A stretch of DNA of 41,991 bases from Clostridia bacterium (GCA_017451485.1 JAFTOG010000033.1:1-41991); one strand, 5' to 3'; shown: positions 8,428-20,391, counted from the stretch's first letter. Program-made: numbers and translations. The notes: a model not told the origin generated them from the letters alone.

Positions 8428-10997
8428 CAGTTATCCGATGCCTCTGCTTCCTTTAATGAATTTTCTTCATTTACAGACACATTATCGGAGATTTTTTCTC
8501 CTCCATCTGTGGCATCTGCATAAACCTCTGTATTTATTTCAGAAATTTCATCTTCCTTTTCGGAATCGGTAAAAGACATCTTAACTATCTTTGCATTCTT
8601 TTCAAGCTTCATAACCTTGACGCCTGTTGCACTTCTGTTATATACGGGAATTTCGGAAACGGAGGTTCTTATTACCACTCCCTCATTTGTAATGGCAATA
8701 ATATCCTTTTCCTCATCTACAACACCTATAGATGCAAGCTTTCCTGTCTTTTCGCTTATATTGTGTGCTCTGACACCGAATATACCTCTGTTCCTTGACT
8801 CAAAGTCGGAGAAGCTGCTCCTCTTTCCAAAGCCATTTTCCGTCACTGTCAGGAGCTGCTTTTCATCATCAACTATTACAGCACCTATTACAGAATCACC
8901 GTCACGGAGCTCAATACCACGGACACCTCTTGCAGTTCTTCCTACTATGCTTACCTTATTTTCGGAGAATCTTGCTCCCTGTCCGTTTCTTGTAGCTATT
9001 ATAACATCACTCTCGCCCTTGGTGTGACCTACAAATATAAGCTCATCACCCTCGTCAAGATTAATAGCTATTTTACCGCCCTTACGCTTATACTCATATT
9101 CCTTAACCTGTGTACGCTTGATAACACCGTTTTTTGTAACCATTACAAGATACTCGTTATCATTAAACTCAGTCAAGGAAATCATAGCTGTTACCTTTTC
9201 TCCCTTTTCAATTTCTATAAGGTTAATAAGGTTATTTCCTTTGGCTGTTCTCGAGGATTCGGGAATCTCATATACCTTCTTTAAGAATATCTTTCCTCTG
9301 TCCGTAAACATAAGCAGGTAGGAATGGCTGTTTGCTACAAGGATATTTTCAATATTATCCTCTTCCTTTGTACCCATACCTATAATACCCTTACCACCAC
9401 GCCTTTGTGCTGAGTAGGTATCTGTTGATACTCTCTTTATATATCCTGCATCTGTAAGAGTTACTACGCACTCATGTCTGGGAATCAAATCCTCAAGGTC
9501 TATCTCATCCTCGGAATCAACAATCTCTGTTCTTCTCTCATCTGCGTATTTTCTCTTTATTTCAAGAAGCTCTGTTTTTATTATTTCCTTAACAAGACCC
9601 TCATCTGCAAGAACTTCATTAAGCTCCTTGATTTTTGCATAAAGATTATTTAATCTGTCCTCTATCTTCTGTCTTTCAAGACCGGAAAGTCTGCCAAGAG
9701 TCATATCTACAATAGCCTGAGCCTGCTCATCGGTAAGCAAAAATCTCTCCTTAAGATTTTCCTTAGCTGCCTGTGTGCTCTCGGATGCTCTGATAATTGA
9801 AATAATTTCATCAATATTATCAATAGCAGTCTTGTAGCCCTCATAAATATGAGCCTCTGCCTTAGCCTTAGCTAAGTCGAATTTTGTTCTTCTTATTATT
9901 ACATCCTCTTGGAACTTTATATACTCTCCAAGCAGCTCACGAAGTCCGAGAGTCTTAGGCTCACCGTTTACAAGTGCAAGCATATTTACAGCACATGTAT
10001 CCTGGAGCTGTGTATTTTTGTAAAGGGTATTGAGTATTACCTGAGGATTTGCATCCCTCTTATACTCAATTACTATTCTCATACCACGGCGTCCACTCTC
10101 ATCTCGGAGGTCCGATATTCCCTCAATTCTCTTATCCTTAACCATATCCACTATGGCTTTTATCATCTGGCTCTTATTAACCATATAAGGAATTTCGGTA
10201 ATTACTATTCTTCTGTGCTCCTCCTCGATAGTAGCCTTGGAACGGACCATTACTCTTCCCTTACCTGTGGTATAGGCATCTATAATACCTTTTCTGCCGT
10301 AAATTGTGGCATAGGTAGGAAAGTCTGGGCCCTTTATATACTCCATCATTTCCTCAACTGTGGCATCCGGGTTTTCCATTAAGTGGATTGTACCGTCAAT
10401 TACCTCACCTAAGTTATGGGGAGGAATGTTGGTAGCCATACCTACGGCAATACCCACGCTTCCGTTTACCAAAAGATTAGGAAATCTTGAGGGGAGTACG
10501 CTGGGCTCCTTTCTTGTATTGTCAAAGTTGGGTACAAGGTCTACTACATCCTTTTCGATATCTGACATAAGCTCGTTGGCAAGCTTAGACATTCTCGCCT
10601 CTGTGTAACGGTATGCGGCAGCACCGTCTCCGTCCACATTACCGAAGTTACCGTGTCCGTCAACCAAAACGTAACGGAGTGAAAATGGCTGCGCCATTCT
10701 TACGAGAGTTCCGTATACGGACTGGTCACCGTGGGGATGATATCTACCAAGAACATTACCTACTGTGGTAGCTGATTTTCTAAAGGGCTTGTCCGAGGTA
10801 AGATTATCCTCGTACATAGCGTAAAGAACTCTACGCTGACCAGGCTTCATACCGTCTCTTACATCGGGAAGAGCACGGCTTACTATAACACTCATGGAAT
10901 ATTCAAGGAAGGCTTCCTTTATCCTTGATTCCATTTGTCTGTTTACTATCATTTGCTCGGTATTTTCATAATCGAGCAATTCTTCTCTGTCTCTCAT
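8427..10997 (-). CDS. gyrA: DNA gyrase subunit A
   Basis: DNA-cleaving and wrapping subunit of gyrase (A2B2), which introduces negative supercoils. 856 aa. The catalytic tyrosine is in AAYRYTEARM, and the GyrA box QRRGGKG that marks true gyrase rather than topoisomerase IV is present in the C-terminal beta-pinwheel. The last 60 residues are an acidic tail. In the quinolone-resistance region the sequence is HPHGDQSVYGTLVRMAQ: E. coli Ser83 corresponds to Gln (CAG) and Asp87 to Gly (GGA). The start has AAGGAGG 9 bp upstream, 14 bp after gyrB. Confidence 0.97.
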   Translation of the reverse strand: MRDREELLDYENTEQMIVNRQMESRIKEAFLEYSMSVIVSRALPDVRDGMKPGQRRVLYAMYEDNLTSDKPFRKSATTVGNVLGRYHPHGDQSVYGTLVRMAQPFSLRYVLVDGHGNFGNVDGDGAAAYRYTEARMSKLANELMSDIEKDVVDLVPNFDNTRKEPSVLPSRFPNLLVNGSVGIAVGMATNIPPHNLGEVIDGTIHLMENPDATVEEMMEYIKGPDFPTYATIYGRKGIIDAYTTGKGRVMVRSKATIEEEHRRIVITEIPYMVNKSQMIKAIVDMVKDKRIEGISDLRDESGRRGMRIVIEYKRDANPQVILNTLYKNTQLQDTCAVNMLALVNGEPKTLGLRELLGEYIKFQEDVIIRRTKFDLAKAKAEAHIYEGYKTAIDNIDEIISIIRASESTQAAKENLKERFLLTDEQAQAIVDMTLGRLSGLERQKIEDRLNNLYAKIKELNEVLADEGLVKEIIKTELLEIKRKYADERRTEIVDSEDEIDLEDLIPRHECVVTLTDAGYIKRVSTDTYSAQRRGGKGIIGMGTKEEDNIENILVANSHSYLLMFTDRGKIFLKKVYEIPESSRTAKGNNLINLIEIEKGEKVTAMISLTEFNDNEYLVMVTKNGVIKRTQVKEYEYKRKGGKIAINLDEGDELIFVGHTKGESDVIIATRNGQGARFSENKVSIVGRTARGVRGIELRDGDSVIGAVIVDDEKQLLTVTENGFGKRSSFSDFESRNRGIFGVRAHNISEKTGKLASIGVVDEEKDIIAITNEGVVIRTSVSEIPVYNRSATGVKVMKLEKNAKIVKMSFTDSEKEDEISEINTEVYADATDGGEKISDNVSVNEENSLKEAEASDN

Positions 10998-11011
10998 ATA
11001 TCCGAGCCTCC

Positions 11012-12958
<1,947 letters not shown>

Positions 12959-13012
12959 TCATAATGCTTAATACATAAATAAGGTGCAAAATTTTAATTT
13001 AATTTCTATTAT

Positions 13013-13240
13013 CTATTTATAAATTGTTGATGAGTTAAAGGGAGATAGATATACCGTTTCATCCCTCATGACTATAAAGGATTTTGGAAGCTCATAACCA
13101 AGGGGAATTACTCTTTTTTCCTTTTCTGCTTCCTTAAGAAATTTTCTTGTGTAAAGGGACACAGTAGATGAGTCAAGGTCGAATATAGCTACTATATCCT
13201 CTCTTCTCACAGACTTTGTGGGTCCTATGTGAAGGTACAT
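13013..13240 (-). CDS. remB: RemB/YaaB-like extracellular matrix regulator (DUF370)
   Basis: 75-aa protein of the RemA/RemB (DUF370) family. The opening MYLHIGPTKSVRREDIVAIFDLD is the conserved N terminus. In Bacillus subtilis the paralogue yaaB (remB) lies at this same place between recF and gyrB and affects biofilm matrix genes; here the role is inferred from position and family. Its ATG overlaps the recF stop (TAATG), so it is coupled to recF. Confidence 0.88.
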   Translation of the reverse strand: MYLHIGPTKSVRREDIVAIFDLDSSTVSLYTRKFLKEAEKEKRVIPLGYELPKSFIVMRDETVYLSPFNSSTIYK

Positions 13241-14340
13241 TATATCTTTCTTCCTTCCTTGATTCTTATCATATTTTCATTATAGCTGTCAAATACAGAT
13301 GGCTCACAGGTGGTTATAATAACCTGCTTATTATCAATGCTTGATAAAATATATTGCTTTCTTTTTTCATCAAGCTCCGATAATACATCGTCAAGCAAAA
13401 ATACAGGATATTCATTAGTATATTCCCTGCTTATTTCTCCCTCTGCCATTTTCATAGCCAGAGCAAGGGACCTCTGCTGTCCCTGAGAGGCATAAAGACG
13501 GGAATCCCTACCGTTTATATCTATTTTCAAATCATCCTTGTGTATACCGTAAAGAGTGGAGCCGTATTTTATCTCCCTCTCCCTGTTTGAGTTGTAAAGG
13601 GTAAGATACTTTTCCCTTGCTTCCTCCTTACTCCAGCTATCCTTAATTGAATGGTTGGCATCATAGGTAACGGTTGGTATTTCCTTACCGTCCGTCATAT
13701 CCTTAAAAAATTCCTTTACCCAGTAATCGAGCCTCTTAATATATTCATCTCTAATAAGGCTTATTTCTGCCGAAAGGGTGGCAAGCTCCTCGGAATAAAC
13801 ATCTAAAAGCTGTGTTATATTTATTTCCTCAGTCTCCTCTCTTTTAAGTACGGCATTTCTGTTCATTATATAATTGTTATATTTTGCAAGGAGTCTTATA
13901 TAATCCGGCTTCAGCTGGGATATAGCCACATCAAGAAAGCTTCTTCTTACCGAGGGGGAATCACTGATAATACCGAGGTGTGATGGACAGAATAATACAG
14001 CACGGAATTCTCCTATTATTTCAGATGTTCTTGACACCTTTACATTATTTCTGTAAAAGGACTTTGGTTTACTTTGGGATATCTCTACACCTAAGGTAAC
14101 AGGACCCGAGGAATTTTCAAATTTAAGCAAGGAATATGCAGATTGGGAGCCGAATTTTATAAGCTCCTTATCCTTGGAGGCACGAAAGCTCCTGCCCCTT
14201 GCAAAAATATAAATACCTTCAAGAATATTTGTTTTTCCCTGGGCATTATCTCCGTATATTACATTGACCCCGTCGGAAAACTCAATCAATTCACTGTCTA
14301 TATTGCGAAAGCCTATCAGCTCTGTGCTTTTTATTTTCAT
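13240..14340 (-). CDS. recF: DNA replication and repair protein RecF
   Basis: SMC-like ATPase that helps load RecA at single-strand gaps together with RecO and RecR. 366 aa, the usual length. Walker A GDNAQGKT at residues 30-37; the ABC signature is SQGQQRSLALAMKMAE and Walker B is FLLDDVLSELD. Its ATG overlaps the dnaN stop as TGATG, and its own stop overlaps remB, so dnaN-recF-remB are translated as a chain. Confidence 0.96.
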   Translation of the reverse strand: MKIKSTELIGFRNIDSELIEFSDGVNVIYGDNAQGKTNILEGIYIFARGRSFRASKDKELIKFGSQSAYSLLKFENSSGPVTLGVEISQSKPKSFYRNNVKVSRTSEIIGEFRAVLFCPSHLGIISDSPSVRRSFLDVAISQLKPDYIRLLAKYNNYIMNRNAVLKREETEEINITQLLDVYSEELATLSAEISLIRDEYIKRLDYWVKEFFKDMTDGKEIPTVTYDANHSIKDSWSKEEAREKYLTLYNSNREREIKYGSTLYGIHKDDLKIDINGRDSRLYASQGQQRSLALAMKMAEGEISREYTNEYPVFLLDDVLSELDEKRKQYILSSIDNKQVIITTCEPSVFDSYNENMIRIKEGRKI

Positions 14341-15485
14341 CAGTTATTCATTCTTATGGGCATTACAAAGTACTTGTAGGTACCCTCTTCTTTATTCTGA
14401 GGCTCTACAAGAACTCCGGAGAAGGGATTGGAATAGGACATCTTTATTTCACCGTCATCACATACTCTTATAGCGTCTAAAAGGAATTTACAGTTAAATG
14501 CAATCGTAATAGAGCCCTCATTTTCCTTTCTTATATCCAATTCGTCATAAACATTACCGTTAGAGGAATTGGTAGAAATGGAAAGAACCTCATCTATTGT
14601 AAATTTAACAAAGGAACGGATAGAGCCGTTTAATCTGTCCTCTACTATAAGGGAGGATCTTTCAAGAGCGTTTCTCAAATCCTCTGCCTTAAGATAAGTA
14701 ACTATCTTATGCTCCTTAGGTAAAAGTCTTTCATAATTTATATAATCGGAATCTATGGTTTTTGAGAAGAGTGTAAATTCTCCTATTTTGAATACCATAT
14801 ATCTTCTTGTTACCTTAATTTCCATAGTATCCTCGGAATCCTTGATCATCTTTATAGCATCTGATAAGGTCTTACCGGGAACAATAAACTTGAGATTCAA
14901 GGAGGATCCATCTCTGTTTCTGCTCTCAAGAGCAACCTTTTTCTCACAGTAGGCAAGACGGTTGGAGTCGCAGGAAACGATAGTAACAGAATCCTCATCT
15001 ATCTGGAAATAAGCACCTGAGAAAACAGGTCTTGAATCATTCTGTGCGATGGCAAAGGATATCTTATTAACAAGCTTCTTAAAGAGATACTGAGGGATTA
15101 CAAAGCCCTTTTCACCCAAAACATCGGGAATAGAGGGGAAATCTCCACCGGGGAGGGCCTTGATATCAAAGTGTGAAAGACCGGACTCAATAATTGTTTT
15201 ATAATTGGAATCTACAGAAACCTTTATTTCCCCGTCTGGAAGAGTTTTAATAATCTGTAAGAACTTCTGTGCTTCTATTACACAGTTGCCCTCCTCTAAC
15301 ACCTGACACTCAAACTGTGTCTTAATACCCTTTTCATTATCAAAGGTCTCTGCCTTGCATATATTATCGGATGTGCAGTTTAGGTGAAAGCCCTCAAGGG
15401 CAGGAATGGTGGTTCTTGATGATACTGTATAGGTAAGAGGGGAAAGGTAATTTAATATTGTCTGCTTGTCAAATATAACGATCAT
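14340..15485 (-). CDS. dnaN: DNA polymerase III sliding clamp (beta subunit)
   Basis: Ring-shaped clamp that tethers DNA polymerase to DNA. 381 aa, three clamp domains. Family marks include ALPGGDFPSIP in the first half, the middle VSCDSNRLAYC, and a C terminus ending YFVMPIRMNN, the canonical M-P-M/I-R ending. GGAGGAATTATATT precedes the ATG. It lies 411 bp from dnaA on the same strand, as in most Firmicutes. Confidence 0.97.
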   Translation of the reverse strand: MIVIFDKQTILNYLSPLTYTVSSRTTIPALEGFHLNCTSDNICKAETFDNEKGIKTQFECQVLEEGNCVIEAQKFLQIIKTLPDGEIKVSVDSNYKTIIESGLSHFDIKALPGGDFPSIPDVLGEKGFVIPQYLFKKLVNKISFAIAQNDSRPVFSGAYFQIDEDSVTIVSCDSNRLAYCEKKVALESRNRDGSSLNLKFIVPGKTLSDAIKMIKDSEDTMEIKVTRRYMVFKIGEFTLFSKTIDSDYINYERLLPKEHKIVTYLKAEDLRNALERSSLIVEDRLNGSIRSFVKFTIDEVLSISTNSSNGNVYDELDIRKENEGSITIAFNCKFLLDAIRVCDDGEIKMSYSNPFSGVLVEPQNKEEGTYKYFVMPIRMNN

Positions 15486-15896
15486 AATATAATTCCTCCA
15501 AAATAAGGTAAATGATTTTTAATTGCCTTTTAATTGAAATTTTTTGATTTTGAAAAATCTTTTTTTCTTGTTTTTTTATTTAATAAAATTTAATATTGGC
15601 AGTAGCAGGAGTAAAAGTATTAGGGGCATGGGAAAGAGTGGAAAACTGTGTAAAGCCCTTGTTTTTCAAGGAAAAAGACACTTTTTTATCAACTTTTTAA
15701 GGTTGTATTAAGTGGAAAACTTTTGACTTTTTTCGACATGAAAAATCTCTTATTTTCCACTTTTACCCGTTGGTTGATTAAAGTAGTGTTGAAAACTTTT
15801 TGTTTTTAATTTGTAAAATACCTTAAAAAGCCTTGATTTATAAGGGATTTGACCGATTTTGTAAGAATAAAAGTTTTCCACAGTTATCAACACCAG
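15486..15896. other. dnaA-dnaN intergenic region, candidate oriC part 1
   Basis: A 411-bp gene-free stretch. Close to dnaA it holds DnaA-box-like 9-mers with one mismatch to TTATCCACA: TTTTCCACA at 15874-15882 and TTATCAACA at 15884-15892. Weaker ones include TTATCAACT at 15686-15694, TTTTCCACT at 15753-15761 and several AGTGGAAAA. An A/T-only-like block at 15530-15596 could be the unwinding element. No exact consensus box is present. Confidence 0.6.
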
Positions 15897-17276
15897 TTAT
15901 ATACCGGAGGTTATAGTTCTTATGAGCTCACGAATCTCCATAGAGAGCTCTCCGTTATGCTCCATCTCCTCCTTAATAACCTTTTCCGATGAGATTACAG
16001 TGGTTCTGTCCCTGTTAAGAGCCTTACCAATCTGTCCCTGGGAAAGGGATGTCATGGTCCTTGCTATGTATACACAAATATGACGGGCCATAGCTATTTC
16101 CATATTTCTCTTGGAGGAAAGTATATCCTCTCTTGAAATATCATATTTCTTTGATACAGCAAGGATAATTTCATCCATTCTCTTTTCATCATTTTCCTTG
16201 GTGCTTATAAAATCCTTGATAGCATTTTTTACTCTTTCTATATCCATTTCACCACCCTCAAGGAGAGAGATAGCACCGAGCTTTTTGATAACTCCCTCCA
16301 GCTGTCTTATGGAGGAGGTTACATTCTCGGCAAGATAATTAAGAGTCTCAGGACTGAGAGTAAGGTTGCTCTGCTTAGCCTTCTGCTTGAGGATAGCTAC
16401 ACGAAGGTCAAAGTCGGGTAAGGAAATATCTGCCATAATTCCGGACATAAATCTGGACTGCAATCTCTCCTCCAGGGTTTTAATTTCCTTAGGAGGACGG
16501 TCAGAGGTAAGGATTATCTGCTTATGCTCCTCGTGAATGGCATTAAAGGTATTAAAAAGCTCCTCCTGAGTAGATATTCTTCCTGCTACGAACTGGATAT
16601 CGTCTATGAGAAGAACATCTGCATTTCTGTACTTGTCCCTGAATTGGATAGTAGTCTTTTTCTGGATGGCATCTATAAGCTGATTTGTAAATTCCTCACC
16701 CTTTACATATATTATTTTCTTGGTGGGGAAGTTCTTTGATATACGGTTTGTAATAGCATAGAGCAAATGCGTCTTTCCTACTCCCGAGGGACCGTATATA
16801 AAGAGGGGATTGTAAAGATTGTGTATATCCACCGTATCGTAGTCCTTATCAGCTACGGCAAGGGATGCGGCATTGGCAAATTTATTAGATGAGCCAACCA
16901 CAAAATTGTCAAAGGTATATTCCAGCTTGTAGTTATCGGGCACGGTAGCTGTCTTACCCTCTGTGTCCTCTCCTCTCTTCATCTTCTTGAATATTTCTAT
17001 ATTTTCACGGGAGAGGTCTGCCTCACCGTTCTCACGGGAGGTAATGGAGATATCCGGCTTAAAGCCCACTATCTGGAAAAGAGCACCTGCAATCTCCTCG
17101 GAAAACTGCTTCGCAATAATATCTCTTTTAATATTTGTAGGAGTTGTAAATATTACCTCATCAGGGGTTAAGGATATCATTTTAAGATCGCTGAACCATA
17201 GCTTTACCACCGTGTCCTTATGATTGGATTTAAGTATTTGTAAAACATATTCCCATATATTTTCAAGATCTGTCAT
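15897..17276 (-). CDS. dnaA: Chromosomal replication initiator DnaA
   Basis: AAA+ initiator that binds DnaA boxes and melts oriC. 459 aa: domain I to about residue 80, short linker, AAA+ with Walker A GPSGVGKT at residues 162-169 and Walker B LLIDDIQF, and the C-terminal helix-turn-helix. The start at 17276 (MTDLENIWEYV) is chosen because AAAGGA lies 7-12 bp upstream; the frame is open to 17315. Odd point: the recognition helix reads NRDRTTVISSEKVI, while the family standard is RDHTTV; the DNA-contacting His is Arg here. It is transcribed from a near-perfect promoter at 17379-17407. Confidence 0.97.
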   Translation of the reverse strand: MTDLENIWEYVLQILKSNHKDTVVKLWFSDLKMISLTPDEVIFTTPTNIKRDIIAKQFSEEIAGALFQIVGFKPDISITSRENGEADLSRENIEIFKKMKRGEDTEGKTATVPDNYKLEYTFDNFVVGSSNKFANAASLAVADKDYDTVDIHNLYNPLFIYGPSGVGKTHLLYAITNRISKNFPTKKIIYVKGEEFTNQLIDAIQKKTTIQFRDKYRNADVLLIDDIQFVAGRISTQEELFNTFNAIHEEHKQIILTSDRPPKEIKTLEERLQSRFMSGIMADISLPDFDLRVAILKQKAKQSNLTLSPETLNYLAENVTSSIRQLEGVIKKLGAISLLEGGEMDIERVKNAIKDFISTKENDEKRMDEIILAVSKKYDISREDILSSKRNMEIAMARHICVYIARTMTSLSQGQIGKALNRDRTTVISSEKVIKEEMEHNGELSMEIRELIRTITSGI

Positions 17277-17378
17277 AGCCTGTCCTTTCTTAAGAGCTGT
17301 AAAGGAATACTCCAAAAAATAATATTAATAGTTAAGCCCTTAAAGTTAGATTAAGAATATTATATTTATACATATATA

Positions 17379-17407
17379 ATTATAATATATATCCAAAATA
17401 TTGTCAA
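17379..17407 (-). promoter_or_regulatory. Consensus sigma-A promoter for dnaA
   Basis: Minus strand: perfect -35 TTGACA (17402-17407), 17-bp spacer, perfect -10 TATAAT (17379-17384), about 100 bp before the dnaA ATG. The surrounding DNA is extremely A+T rich. Confidence 0.85.
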
Positions 17408-17478
17408 GGTGGAAAGGGAGTTTTTTTAAAAATAAGAACCCGATTTTGGGACAATTTAAGCATATTTTTATTTGCACC

Positions 17479-17507
17479 TTGAAAATATGGGAAAAAAAGT
17501 ATATAAT
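17479..17507 (+). promoter_or_regulatory. Sigma-A promoter for trkA
   Basis: -35 TTGAAA (17479-17484), 17-bp spacer, -10 TATAAT (17502-17507). It diverges from the dnaA promoter 70 bp away; the two share the 306-bp gap 17277-17582, which holds no gene. Confidence 0.8.
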
Positions 17508-17582
17508 TATCATACGTAAATAAACAAAAGGGCAGATAAAATAATCTGCTCGGTTGATAAAATACACACGGGAGAGATAATA

Positions 17583-18947
17583 ATGAAGATATTTATAGTA
17601 GGCGGAGGACAGGTAGGAAGTAACCTTGCCACCTCCCTCGTTGCGGAAATGCATGACATCACGGTTATAGACCCTGATGAAAGGGTGCTGGAATCCATAG
17701 GAAGCCGTAACGACGTTATATGCTATGTGGGAAACGGAGCCTCCTTTTCTGTTCTCCAGTCTGCCGGCATAGAGGACTGTGACCTTATGATTGCTGTAAC
17801 TCTTTCCGACGAGGTGAATATGCTTGCCTGCCTATGTGCCCATAAGCTGGGAGCCAGGCATACGGTAGCCAGAGTGAGAAACGGTGACTACTCCTCCCAG
17901 CTCTATGAGCTTAAAAAGGATCTTGGACTTACCATGGCTATAAATCCCGAAAAGGCTGCAGCCGAGGAAATAGCGAGAATAATACGCTTTCCCTCTGCAT
18001 CCCGTATAGAGATTTTTGCCAAGGGCAGGATGGAAATGGTGTCCTTCAAGATACCTAAGGATAACCCCCTTGAAAATATGATGCTTAAAAATCTCACATC
18101 CTCCCTTAATATCAAGGTGCTTGTATGTGCAGTTGACCGTGGAGGAGAGCTTATAATCCCGGACGGTGATTTTATAATAAAGGCAGGGGATGAGCTTTAT
18201 ATCACAGGCTCCCCAAAGGAAATTGAAAGAGCATTAAGAAGAGCAAAGCTCTATGTAAACCCTGTAAAGAATCTCGTTATAAGTGGCGGAGGAAGAATTA
18301 CTCATCATCTTTGTGAGGCACTCTCCAAGAAAAACATATCCTTAAAGATTATAGAAAGGGATAATGAAAAGGCAGAGGAAATGGCAGCTCTTATTCCTTC
18401 TGCTGTGGTTATTCACGGAGATTCCACCGACGAGGAGCTTCTTATTGAGGAGGGTATCAAAAATGCCGATGCCTATGTAGCTCTCGGTGATACGGAGGAG
18501 GGAAATATTCTCAGCTCCCTCTTTGCCAAGAGAAACGGAGTTAAAAAGGTAATAGCAAAGACAGACAGCGAAAGAATGGGAGCTATTACCAGAGAGCTGG
18601 GTCTTGAGACCTCTGTGTCACCAAAAGCCGTTACCGTTAACAGTATTTTGCGTTATGTCAGGGCTATGGCAGAGAGTGAATCCTGCGAAAACATAACATC
18701 CCTTTATAAGATTCTTGACGGTCGTGCCGAAATATTGGAGTTTACGGTTGACGAGGCAATTGACGGGCTTACGGGAATTACACTAAAGGAGCTTTCCTTA
18801 AAAAAGAATCTTCTTATAGCCGGAATAGTGCGTAAAAACGACGCAATAATCCCCGGTGGTAATGATTTTATCAGCGTGGGAGATTCTGTTCTTGTTCTGA
18901 CAACAGGGCACTCCTTTACAAGACTCAGTGATATTATAGAGGGCTGA
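17583..18947 (+). CDS. trkA: Trk system potassium uptake regulatory protein TrkA
   Basis: Cytoplasmic NAD(H)/ATP-binding subunit that gates the TrkH potassium channel. 454 aa in the doubled RCK plan: Rossmann motif VGGGQVGSNLATSL near residues 5-18, a first TrkA-C domain around 135-215, a second Rossmann start ISGGGRITHHLCEAL near 236, and a second TrkA-C domain at the end (GGNDFISVGDSVLVLTTG). GGGAGAG precedes the ATG. The trkH gene follows after 1 bp. Confidence 0.94.
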   Translation: MKIFIVGGGQVGSNLATSLVAEMHDITVIDPDERVLESIGSRNDVICYVGNGASFSVLQSAGIEDCDLMIAVTLSDEVNMLACLCAHKLGARHTVARVRNGDYSSQLYELKKDLGLTMAINPEKAAAEEIARIIRFPSASRIEIFAKGRMEMVSFKIPKDNPLENMMLKNLTSSLNIKVLVCAVDRGGELIIPDGDFIIKAGDELYITGSPKEIERALRRAKLYVNPVKNLVISGGGRITHHLCEALSKKNISLKIIERDNEKAEEMAALIPSAVVIHGDSTDEELLIEEGIKNADAYVALGDTEEGNILSSLFAKRNGVKKVIAKTDSERMGAITRELGLETSVSPKAVTVNSILRYVRAMAESESCENITSLYKILDGRAEILEFTVDEAIDGLTGITLKELSLKKNLLIAGIVRKNDAIIPGGNDFISVGDSVLVLTTGHSFTRLSDIIEG

Positions 18948-18948
18948 T

Positions 18949-20391
18949 ATGAACAGAAGAATGATATTTCACATACTCGGTAAGATACTTCTTGTGGAGG
19001 CTGCACTTATGCTCCCCTCCGTGGCTGTGGGTCTTATCTATGGGGAAAAGGCAACCGTTTCCTTTCTCCTCCCAATGGGTCTTTTGTGTGCAATAGGCTT
19101 TCTGCTTACTGCAAAAAAGCCACAGAACAAGGATATTTATGAGAGAGACGGATTTTTTATAGTGGCGAGTGCCTGGGTGCTTATGTCCCTGTTCGGTGCT
19201 CTGCCCTTCTATTTCAGTGGCTCATTTAACTCATTTATAGATTGCTTTTTTGAGGTTGTTTCCGGTTTTACCACCACAGGGTCGTCGATTTTGTCCGATG
19301 TTGAGGCTCTTCCAAAATGCATTATGTTCTGGAGATGCTTTACCCATTGGGTGGGTGGTATGGGAGTGCTTGTATTCGTAATGGCTATACTTCCCCTGTC
19401 GGAGGAAAGATCACTTTACCTTATGCGTGCAGAGGCTCCCGGACCGATAGTCGGTAAGCTTGTGCCTAAAATGAAAAGCACAGCAAGGCGTCTGTATTGT
19501 ATTTATATTGTTTTAACCATTATTTGTGTTATATTTCTCCTTGCAGGAGGCATGCCGCTTTTTGATGCTCTTTGCCACTCCTTTGGTACAGCCGGAACAG
19601 GTGGCTTGAATGTAAAAAATGCAGGGATCGGTCATTATAACAGCGTATATATAGAAATGGTTATTGCTGTGTTTATGCTTATTTTTGGTGTGAATTTCAA
19701 CCTATACTATCTCATTCTTTTAGGAAGCATTAAAGATGCACTGAAGAGTGAGGAGCTACGCTGGTATATAGGTATAGTTGGAGTATCCACCCTTGCCATA
19801 TCCCTTAACATTATGAAGACCTTTAAGGGAGAATCCTTTAGATACGCATTTTTCCAGGTGGCTTCAATAATCACCACAACAGGCTTTGCTACAACGGATT
19901 TTAATATTACCTTTCCGGAATTTTCAAAAAGCATACTTGTGCTTCTTATGTTTACGGGTGCCTGTGCAGGCTCCACGGCGGGAGGCTTTAAGATAAGTAG
20001 ACTTATTATCCTTATCAAAAACTTCAAAAAGGAGATAAGAAAGCTTCTCCATCCAAGGTCGGTAACTGTAATAAAATTGGAGGGAAAGCCTATAAGCTCC
20101 TCCCTTTCTCACAACACTCTTGCATACTTTATGATATATATTATCTTGATGATAGTGTCGGTAATTGCAATATCCGTAGACAATTTTGATTTTACAACAA
20201 ATGCCACAGCAGTAATCACCTGCTTTAACAATGTAGGTCCCGGACTCAGCGTTGTAGGACCTATGGGTAATTTTGGAGGATTTTCCTGGTTTTCTAAGCT
20301 GGTTCTGTCATTTAATATGCTCTTTGGCAGACTTGAGATTCTTCCTATGCTCGTTCTCTTTAATCCCATGGCTTGGAAAAAGAAAAGCTGA
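18949..20391 (+). CDS. trkH: Trk system potassium uptake protein TrkH
   Basis: Potassium-translocating membrane subunit, 480 aa, with about ten hydrophobic spans. The four selectivity-loop repeats of the SKT family are seen as GFTTTGSS, GTAGTGGLN, TTTGFATTDF and NNVGPGLSVVG. The HWVGGMGVLVFVMAILP segment after the first pore loop is characteristic. It starts 1 bp after trkA, so the two form one operon. Confidence 0.94.
   Translation: MNRRMIFHILGKILLVEAALMLPSVAVGLIYGEKATVSFLLPMGLLCAIGFLLTAKKPQNKDIYERDGFFIVASAWVLMSLFGALPFYFSGSFNSFIDCFFEVVSGFTTTGSSILSDVEALPKCIMFWRCFTHWVGGMGVLVFVMAILPLSEERSLYLMRAEAPGPIVGKLVPKMKSTARRLYCIYIVLTIICVIFLLAGGMPLFDALCHSFGTAGTGGLNVKNAGIGHYNSVYIEMVIAVFMLIFGVNFNLYYLILLGSIKDALKSEELRWYIGIVGVSTLAISLNIMKTFKGESFRYAFFQVASIITTTGFATTDFNITFPEFSKSILVLLMFTGACAGSTAGGFKISRLIILIKNFKKEIRKLLHPRSVTVIKLEGKPISSSLSHNTLAYFMIYIILMIVSVIAISVDNFDFTTNATAVITCFNNVGPGLSVVGPMGNFGGFSWFSKLVLSFNMLFGRLEILPMLVLFNPMAWKKKS

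Noticed and set aside
10696..10745. parC rather than gyrA
   Set aside because: The C-terminal GyrA box QRRGGKG and the adjacent gyrB mark gyrase.
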